From positions 38,465 through 102,464 of the forward strand of contig JBILBU010000004.1 in NCBI GenBank assembly GCA_044353505.1: a stretch of DNA of 64,000 nucleotides, written 5' to 3'. The position numbers were made by a program, and so were the translations under genes. Positions 58,476 to 64,000 of this stretch are shown piece after piece (positions within the stretch are counted from its first letter, which is position 1; every line of letters starts with the position of its first letter). Source of the DNA: Pollutibacter sp044353505. Lineage in GTDB: Bacteria > Bacteroidota > Bacteroidia > Chitinophagales > Chitinophagaceae. Below the pieces are notes generated by a model. That model was given only the letters and a program-made list of their open reading frames with translations, was not told the origin of the DNA and made no database searches.

Positions 58476-58542
58476 AATGTATATTTACACAAAGTTACCA
58501 CTGACGGATTGAATAACCTCAGAAACAATTGATGCAACGGAG

Positions 58543-59343
58543 ATGACCCTAATACAACACAGAGACGAGAACATACGATTTAGCCAGCAGGTGGATAATG
58601 CCAGGGAGTATCTCATCCCATTTATCGATGATGTATTTAAGGTTGATAAGCGCCTAAATATATTAGAAATTGGATGTGGTGACGGGGGCGTTCTGCTTCC
58701 CTTTTTGGAAATGGGATGCCAGGGCATTGGCATTGAATTGGTGGAAGAAAGAGCAGAAAATGCAAAGCGGTTCTTATCAAAATATATAGACAACAAACAG
58801 GTTGAGATCATAAACCTTAACATCTATGCGGAGGCTGCATTGGAAAGGTTTAAAGGGAAGTTTGACCTGATCTTGTTGAAAGATGTTATTGAACATATCC
58901 ATGATCAGGAAAAATTGATTCCCTATCTAAAAGAATTCCTCACCCCAAATGGAAGGATCTATTTTGGATTTCCCCCATGGTATATGCCACACGGTGGTCA
59001 TCAGCAGATCTGTTCAAGCAAGATCCTTACTGTACTTCCCTATTTCCATTTGCTACCCATGCCGTTGTACAAACTTTTCCTGAAGGCTTTTGGCGAAAGG
59101 GCAGATACCATAGAAGTGTTGTGTGAGATCAAGACAACTGGGATTTCCATTGAAAGATTTGAGAAAATTGTAAAAGGAAATGACTTCGTCATTGAGAAAA
59201 AAACACATTACCTGATCAACCCCATCTATAAATTCAAATTTGGATGGGCCCCGAGGCAGCAGTTCAAGTGGATCAGCAACATTCCATTCTTCAGAAATTT
59301 CGCGACTACCTGTGTTTACTATTTGATTAAGGTAAAAAACTGA
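58543..59343 (+). CDS. Class I SAM-dependent methyltransferase
   Basis: A 266-residue methyltransferase. The SAM-binding loop is ILEIGCGDGGVLLPFLEMGC, with the acidic strand-2 residue in GIELVEERA and motif post I FDLILLKDVIEHIHDQEKL. The C-terminal half resembles enzymes that methylate sugars or small molecules attached to glycans. The substrate cannot be read, and there is no linked pathway next to it. It is divergent from truB. Confidence 0.85.
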   Translation: MTLIQHRDENIRFSQQVDNAREYLIPFIDDVFKVDKRLNILEIGCGDGGVLLPFLEMGCQGIGIELVEERAENAKRFLSKYIDNKQVEIINLNIYAEAALERFKGKFDLILLKDVIEHIHDQEKLIPYLKEFLTPNGRIYFGFPPWYMPHGGHQQICSSKILTVLPYFHLLPMPLYKLFLKAFGERADTIEVLCEIKTTGISIERFEKIVKGNDFVIEKKTHYLINPIYKFKFGWAPRQQFKWISNIPFFRNFATTCVYYLIKVKN

Positions 59344-59455
59344 GCAATGGGGCTAGGGGTTTAGGGATTAGATTTTAATATGTATGCATGTATGAACTGC
59401 TATTTTAACAACATGAAACAAAACTCATTGCTCAATAAAAGATGAAATTTAAAAG
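59344..59455. other. Short intergenic region
   Basis: 112 bases with a run AATGGGGCTAGGGGTTTAGG (59346-59365) and no gene or clear terminator. Confidence 0.4.
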
Positions 59456-60304
59456 ATGAAGACCCTATACCTCATAACAATTTCAGGCATTATTTCATTA
59501 TTATCCTCTTGTGGCTCAAGCAACGAGCAAGCAACAGCAGGCATTGAGAACAATACTGCATCCACCCTTCCTGCACCTGCAGCCATTGGCTATTCAATTT
59601 TAAATTCCTACCCACACGATACCACTGCATTCACACAGGGGCTCGAGCTGCATGAAGGAAAACTAATAGAAAGTACAGGACTTACCGGAAGTTCTACCCT
59701 TCGTATGGTTGACCCAACAACAGGAAAAGTGATTAAGGAAATAAGCAACCAGAAAGATATTTTCGCCGAGGGCGTTACGGTGTTTAGAGATACGGTTTAT
59801 CAACTGAGTTGGCAGAATCATCTGGTATTGATGTATAGGGTAAAAGACCTTTCCTTGATTGGAACTGTTCCATGGAGTGGTGAAGGTTGGGGTATAACCC
59901 ATGATACTAGCTCATTGATCATCAGTGATGGTACTGATAAGTTATATTTTGTTGAGCCGGTAACACTCAAACTCAAGCGTGTTTTAAGCGTTCAAGATCA
60001 GTATGGCCCCGTTAACAACCTCAATGAATTGGAGATCATTGAAGGGTATATTTATGCCAATCGCTGGCAGTATGATTATATTTTGAAAATTGACCCCAAG
60101 AGCGGTTTTGTTGTGGGGATGATGAATATGAAGGATTTTCTTCAGAAAAACAGCAGATCAAATCTCTCCCATCTCAAGAAAATCGGATCAATTGCTGTGG
60201 AAACGGGTGCTGTACTGAACGGCATAGCCTATGATTCAGTCAAGAAAACAATCCTCATTACCGGAAAGCTCTGGCCGGAGGTATTTGAGATAAAAATGAA
60301 TTAA
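59456..60304 (+). CDS. Glutaminyl-peptide cyclotransferase (glutamine cyclase)
   Basis: A 282-residue secreted lipoprotein (SLLSSCGSSNEQ lipobox). The mature domain is the five-bladed propeller of plant-type glutaminyl cyclases: LNSYPHDTTAFTQGLELHEG and LIESTGLTGSSTLRMVDP near the start, IFAEGVTVFRDTVYQLSWQN, NLNELEIIEGYIYANRWQYD and a C-terminal GAVLNGIAYD. It turns N-terminal glutamine of peptides into pyroglutamate, here in the periplasm. Partners are unknown. Confidence 0.9.
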   Translation: MKTLYLITISGIISLLSSCGSSNEQATAGIENNTASTLPAPAAIGYSILNSYPHDTTAFTQGLELHEGKLIESTGLTGSSTLRMVDPTTGKVIKEISNQKDIFAEGVTVFRDTVYQLSWQNHLVLMYRVKDLSLIGTVPWSGEGWGITHDTSSLIISDGTDKLYFVEPVTLKLKRVLSVQDQYGPVNNLNELEIIEGYIYANRWQYDYILKIDPKSGFVVGMMNMKDFLQKNSRSNLSHLKKIGSIAVETGAVLNGIAYDSVKKTILITGKLWPEVFEIKMN

Positions 60305-60386
60305 TCCAAGACTGGATAGTATAAGTTGTAAGTTAAACTGCCAATCAGTAAATTGCAGAACAAATCAATTATAACAAACTAAGGCA

Positions 60387-62288
60387 ATGATAGACTCATT
60401 TGAAAAAAATCCAATTTCAATCCACGAAGACAGCAAGGCAGCAGCAAAAGCAGTTGCAGCAGAGATCGCTGCATTGATCAGGGAAAAAGCAAAACAAGAC
60501 CAACCCTGCATATTGGGATTGGCTACAGGATCTACTCCTAAAACCCTGTATGCGGAGCTGGTGAGATTACACCGTGAGGAGAAGCTCAGCTTCAAGAATG
60601 TGATCACCTTCAATCTCGATGAATACTATCCCATGCAGCCCAATGCGAAGCAGAGTTACCACAACTTCATGCACACGCATCTTTTTGGGCATATTGATAT
60701 CGATCCAAAAAACATTCACATCCCAGATGGCACGATAGACAAGTCAAAGATTCACGCATACGGTGTTGAATTTGACAAGCAGATTGAGCAAGCCGGGGGG
60801 ATAGACCTACAGGTGCTGGGGATTGGATTGAATGGTCATATTGGATTCAACGAACCAGGAGCCAGCAGGAACTCCATTACTAGATTGGCGGCATTAGACA
60901 ATGGTACCAGACTTGCCAATGCCTATGAATTCGATAATATTTCACAGGTTCCCCGCCTTTCGATTACCATGGGAATCAGTACGATACTCAAGGCCAAGAG
61001 AATCGTGATGATGGCTTTTGGAAATAGCAAAGCAGCTATAGTTCACATCGCCGTTGAAGGTCAAATTACTGATAAGGTTCCTGCTTCATTTTTGCAGGAG
61101 CATACCAACTGCACATACTTTTTGGATGAGGCTTCAGCTCAGGAGTTGACAAGGTTTACATCACCTTGGTTAACCGGTGAGATAGAGTGGACTGAAAAAA
61201 TGATTCGCAAGGCGGTATGCACAATGGCTGCTGAAGAAAAGAAGCCCCTATTGATGCTCACCCGAGACGACTATTATCATGCAGGATTGGCAGATCTTCT
61301 AGAGAAACATGGTACAGTATCAGATATTAATTTGAAAGTATTTAATGGACTTCGCGACACCATCACAGGGTGGCCTGGCGGAAAACCAAATGAAGATGTA
61401 CCCCGTCATCCTGAGAGAAGAAATCCGGCATCCAAGCGTGTGATTATCTTCTCCCCCCATCCAGACGATGATATCATTTCAATGGGTGGAACGTTTATTA
61501 GACTGGTACAACAAGGACATGATGTACATGTAGGATATCAGACCTCGGGGAATATTGCAGTGAGTGATGAGTTTGTGATGAGACAGATTGATTTTGCGGT
61601 AGAGTTTGACAATGCATTCAATATTGATAAGAGTCAATCAACCAAGATTTGGGAGGATGCGCTGACATTTATCAAGGGTAAGACCCCACATCAAAAAGAT
61701 ACCCAAGAAATCAGGGACATCAAGGGGATGATCAGAAGGACTGAAGCCAGGGCAACCTGCCGATATGTTGGCGTGAAAGACGGCAACATGCACTTCATGA
61801 ATCTTCCATTTTATGAAACTGGGTTGATTCAAAAAAATCCCACAACTGAAGCGGACATACAAATACATATTGATCTGATCAAGAAAATTAAGCCCCACCA
61901 GATATTTGCTGCTGGCGATTTTGCGGATCCACACGGAACGCATAAAGTATGCTTTGATGTGATGCTTTCTGCATTGCAGCGACTTAAGGCAGCCAACGAT
62001 GAATCTGTCAAAGAGTGCAGGCTATGGTTGTACAGAGGTGCATGGGCTGAGTGGGAAATGTGGAATATTGACATGGCCATTCCGATGAGTCCAGACCAGG
62101 TATTGCAAAAGCGCAACGGCATCTTCATACACCAATCACAAAAAGATGGTGTAGTGTTTCAGGGTGCTGACAGTCGTGAGTTTTGGCAACGAGCAGAAGA
62201 CCGCAATGCAGGCACAGCGGAACTGTTTGACCAGCTCGGGTTGCCAAAGTATGCAGCATTGGAAGCATTTATGAGGTTTGAGTATTAG
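60387..62288 (+). CDS. nagB: Glucosamine-6-phosphate deaminase fused to PIG-L domain
   Basis: A 633-residue fusion. Residues 1-260 are NagB: LGLATGSTPKTLYAEL, NVITFNLDEYYPM, GIGLNGHIGFNEPG and NSITRLAALDNGTR. They convert glucosamine 6-phosphate to fructose 6-phosphate and ammonia. From about residue 345 a PIG-L/LmbE zinc domain follows with VIIFSPHPDDDIISMGGTFI, and FAAGDFADPHGTHKVC as the second metal motif. The fusion is common in Bacteroidota. It hints at coupling of deacetylation and deamination of amino sugars, and at a link to the separate PIG-L operon at 47474. Confidence 0.93.
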   Translation: MIDSFEKNPISIHEDSKAAAKAVAAEIAALIREKAKQDQPCILGLATGSTPKTLYAELVRLHREEKLSFKNVITFNLDEYYPMQPNAKQSYHNFMHTHLFGHIDIDPKNIHIPDGTIDKSKIHAYGVEFDKQIEQAGGIDLQVLGIGLNGHIGFNEPGASRNSITRLAALDNGTRLANAYEFDNISQVPRLSITMGISTILKAKRIVMMAFGNSKAAIVHIAVEGQITDKVPASFLQEHTNCTYFLDEASAQELTRFTSPWLTGEIEWTEKMIRKAVCTMAAEEKKPLLMLTRDDYYHAGLADLLEKHGTVSDINLKVFNGLRDTITGWPGGKPNEDVPRHPERRNPASKRVIIFSPHPDDDIISMGGTFIRLVQQGHDVHVGYQTSGNIAVSDEFVMRQIDFAVEFDNAFNIDKSQSTKIWEDALTFIKGKTPHQKDTQEIRDIKGMIRRTEARATCRYVGVKDGNMHFMNLPFYETGLIQKNPTTEADIQIHIDLIKKIKPHQIFAAGDFADPHGTHKVCFDVMLSALQRLKAANDESVKECRLWLYRGAWAEWEMWNIDMAIPMSPDQVLQKRNGIFIHQSQKDGVVFQGADSREFWQRAEDRNAGTAELFDQLGLPKYAALEAFMRFEY

Positions 62289-62384
62289 TCTATTTGTACG
62301 ATTACTGCTTTTATGTGAACTGCTTAACACCATGATCAAGCATCTATACCTAATTTTGATTTTTAAAATAACTGATTAGCAGCT

Positions 62385-63131
62385 ATGGGAATAATTCTTG
62401 CGTTCTTTTTCGTTCATTGGTTTTTCTCTTTGTTCTTTCATACGTTTTTTCTCCACCGGTATGCGTCGCACAAGATGTATTTGACCAATCCCTATTGGGA
62501 GAAAATATTTTACTTTCTAACCTGGATGTTTCAGGGATCGTCGTATTTGGTGCCGAGGGCATATGCTGTTATGCATAGGATGCACCATGCCTATAGCGAT
62601 ACCGAAAAAGACCCCCATTCACCACATTTCTTCAAGGATGTGTGGAAGATGATGATGCACACCCGCAACATTTACAATTCGTTTGTGACCAACCAGAATT
62701 TACCAGACAAGCAATTCACAAAAGATTATCTGCCTGTTTGGAGCAAGATGGATAAGATAGGAGACCATATAATCACCAGACTGCTTTGGATAGCCTTTTA
62801 CATCTTGGTTTACGTATACTTCTCCCCTGCCTGGTATTGGTTCCTTCTGCTGCCTGTTCACTTTTTAATGGGTCCGGTTCAGGGTGCTGTAGTCAATTGG
62901 TGCGGGCATAAATATGGCTATTCCAACTTCAACAATGGAGATCATTCACGCAATTCAGAACGCTGGGGGATATTTTTATTGGGCGAGTTATTTCAGAACA
63001 ACCACCACCATTACCCTACCAGGGCAAAGTTTGCGGTGAAAAAGTTTGAGTGGGATCCAACCTTCTTTGTTATGAGGGTCATGAATAAACTTCGGATCAT
63101 CAAGATACAATATGACCCGGTGAAGGTTTAA
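62385..63131 (+). CDS. Fatty acid desaturase (acyl-CoA desaturase)
   Basis: A 248-residue membrane diiron enzyme. The three histidine boxes are HRYASH (residues about 25-30), HRMHHAYSD (about 65) and NNHHHYP (about 205), separated by membrane helices such as LILVYVYFSPAWYWFLLLP-like stretches. It introduces a double bond into a fatty acyl chain and probably adjusts membrane fluidity. It is followed at once by tRNA-Arg and an accessory stretch. Confidence 0.93.
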   Translation: MGIILAFFFVHWFFSLFFHTFFLHRYASHKMYLTNPYWEKIFYFLTWMFQGSSYLVPRAYAVMHRMHHAYSDTEKDPHSPHFFKDVWKMMMHTRNIYNSFVTNQNLPDKQFTKDYLPVWSKMDKIGDHIITRLLWIAFYILVYVYFSPAWYWFLLLPVHFLMGPVQGAVVNWCGHKYGYSNFNNGDHSRNSERWGIFLLGELFQNNHHHYPTRAKFAVKKFEWDPTFFVMRVMNKLRIIKIQYDPVKV

Positions 63132-63145
63132 TTTCAGAAAACACG

Positions 63146-63153
63146 TATATTTG
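63146..63153 (+). promoter_or_regulatory. -7 promoter box of tRNA-Arg
   Basis: TATATTTG matches TAnnTTTG and is followed by CATCCC, 11 bases before the tRNA. Confidence 0.5.
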
Positions 63154-63164
63154 CATCCCAAAAT

Positions 63165-63238
63165 GGCCCTGTAGCTCAATTGAATAGAGCATTTGACTAC
63201 GGATCAAAAGGTTTCAGGTTTGAATCCTGACGGGGTCA
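63165..63238 (+). tRNA. tRNA-Arg (anticodon ACG)
   Basis: A 74-base tRNA with acceptor stem GGCCCTG/CGGGGTC, D-arm AGCTCAATTGAATAGAGC, anticodon loop CTACGGA in a TTTGA/TCAAA stem (anticodon ACG), T-loop GGTTTGAATCC and discriminator A. CCA is not encoded. Confidence 0.95.
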
Positions 63239-63252
63239 CGAAAGAAAACAAT

Positions 63253-63289
63253 AACCCATTGTAAATGAATAATTTGCGATGGGTTTTTT
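63253..63289 (+). terminator. Terminator after tRNA-Arg
   Basis: A stem of 14 pairs including G-T wobbles (AACCCATTGTAAAT / ATTTGCGATGGGTT), followed by a T run. Confidence 0.8.
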
Positions 63290-63614
63290 GTTTTGGGTTA
63301 CACATAGTTTACACATTTTAGAAAGGGCAAGGAGGGCAGGAATTTTTTCAGGAAACTTATTTTTTGCCTACAAATTTCTTGGGATTAAACAATTATTAGC
63401 AAGTGGCATGCAATTAATTGGAATGCTTGAATTGATCTTGACAGATTTAAACTAAGCCCCTTCAGTTCATTCTGGAGGGGCTTTTTTCGTTTTTAATATA
63501 GTAATCTTAACAAGTTCAGACACAACATATTAAAATCAATTATATGTTTGTGCCTCTTGTTGTTTGGCAGCTTCAATTTTTTAACGCAACACGTTAACGA
63601 AGTTAACTTGTTGT
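63290..63614. other. AT-rich region between tRNA-Arg and an IS30 element
   Basis: No gene of its own is supported. It contains a terminator at 63454-63487 and, near 63585-63610, ACGCAACACGTTAACGAAGT, which may be part of the left end of the IS element. The IS boundary cannot be fixed because the right end is outside the window. Confidence 0.5.
63454..63487 (+). terminator. Terminator upstream of the IS30 element
   Basis: A perfect stem AAGCCCCTTCAG / CTGGAGGGGCTT (one mismatch) with a TTCATT loop and a run of six Ts. No gene precedes it directly, so it may be the remnant end of a lost gene. Confidence 0.75.
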
Positions 63615-64000
63615 ATGGAAAAATATAAACGTTTGAGTCTCGATGAACGAGAAATGATTGGTCAGCTAATGTCACAGGGTAAAAGTTTACGGTTCATTGC
63701 TGAAAGATTATCAAGGAATGTCAGTACTATCAGCCGTGAAGTAGGACATTTTACTCGCCGTGATTCCCGCTATAAACCATGGCTGGCCCATTACTGTGCA
63801 GATTACCTTTCTGCAAGACATAATATTGGCAGAAGGATATCGCGTAACCCAAAACTGCATAGCTTTATTGTAGAGAAACTTAAGCTTCGCTGGTCTCCCG
63901 TTCAGATCAGTATGGAGTTGAAAAGACTTTACCCCAATAATAAAGATATGCAGGCAAGCCACGAGACTATTTATACATACCTGTATCTGCTTCCGAAGGG
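63615..64000 (+). CDS. IS30-family transposase (N-terminal part)
   Basis: From the ATG at 63615, 128 codons run to the window end. The N-terminal helix-turn-helix (MEKYKRLSLDEREMIGQLMS then RFIAERLSRNVSTISREVGH) and the following WSPVQISMEL and SHETIYTYLY segments are typical of IS30 transposases, which end in a DDE domain not reached here. No frameshift is seen. It lies about 370 bases downstream of tRNA-Arg, a common landing region for mobile DNA. Confidence 0.9.
   Translation, partial: MEKYKRLSLDEREMIGQLMSQGKSLRFIAERLSRNVSTISREVGHFTRRDSRYKPWLAHYCADYLSARHNIGRRISRNPKLHSFIVEKLKLRWSPVQISMELKRLYPNNKDMQASHETIYTYLYLLPK

Overview
The window is chromosomal DNA of a Bacteroidota bacterium, most likely family Chitinophagaceae. 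The signs are a SusC/SusD pair, the TAnnTTTG -7 promoter box ahead of many genes, almost no Shine-Dalgarno sites, a futalosine-pathway MqnA, a lysine/alanine-rich histone H1-like protein, a NagB fused to a PIG-L deacetylase, and several lipoproteins with Bacteroidota-style lipoboxes. The family is an inference from gene content; no 16S gene is present.

Region 1 (1-21100) is mostly housekeeping: a truncated phosphopantetheinyl transferase, dcd, a CrtA-like monooxygenase, an RmlD-like reductase, pfkA, pyk, rnhA, mqnA, purB, prfC, an ABC permease, tsaD-trmN6, rseP, dxr, a GH3-family protein, rplU-rpmA, the histone-like gene, polX and mazG. A 13-unit, 9-bp tandem array lies between dxr and rseP.

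Region 2 (21500-36900) is a PUL-like accessory locus. It holds SusC and SusD, a 13-repeat FG-GAP/ASPIC lipoprotein, a Tat-type (alpha/alpha)6 glycosidase, a vanadium-haloperoxidase/PAP2 lipoprotein, a XylR/AraC-type sensor-regulator and a PQQ dehydrogenase with a built-in cytochrome c. Together they suggest import and oxidative processing of an unidentified glycoside or polyol.

Region 3 (36880-39520) is a tRNA-Leu(GAG) hot spot. A small GIY-YIG nuclease gene is preceded by a copy of the tRNA 5' half that carries a 20-bp palindrome in its D-loop. The same module recurs, cut off after seven codons and joined directly to the intact tRNA. Downstream lies a tRNA 3' fragment split by a related palindrome. 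Next come a two-gene nucleotidyltransferase module and a Fic gene with a palindrome at its start codon. This is the strongest candidate for an under-described mobile system.

Region 4 (39580-63240) holds an alpha-hydroxy-acid oxidase, a 35-codon sugar-kinase relic, a histidine kinase, a glycosyltransferase, a tRNA-Gly/tRNA-Leu operon, a SOUL protein, a PIG-L/sodium-symporter operon with two tiny membrane proteins, ggt, a giant TamB-like protein, ribBA, truB, a methyltransferase, glutaminyl cyclase, nagB-PIG-L, a fatty acid desaturase and tRNA-Arg. The window ends inside an IS30-type transposase.
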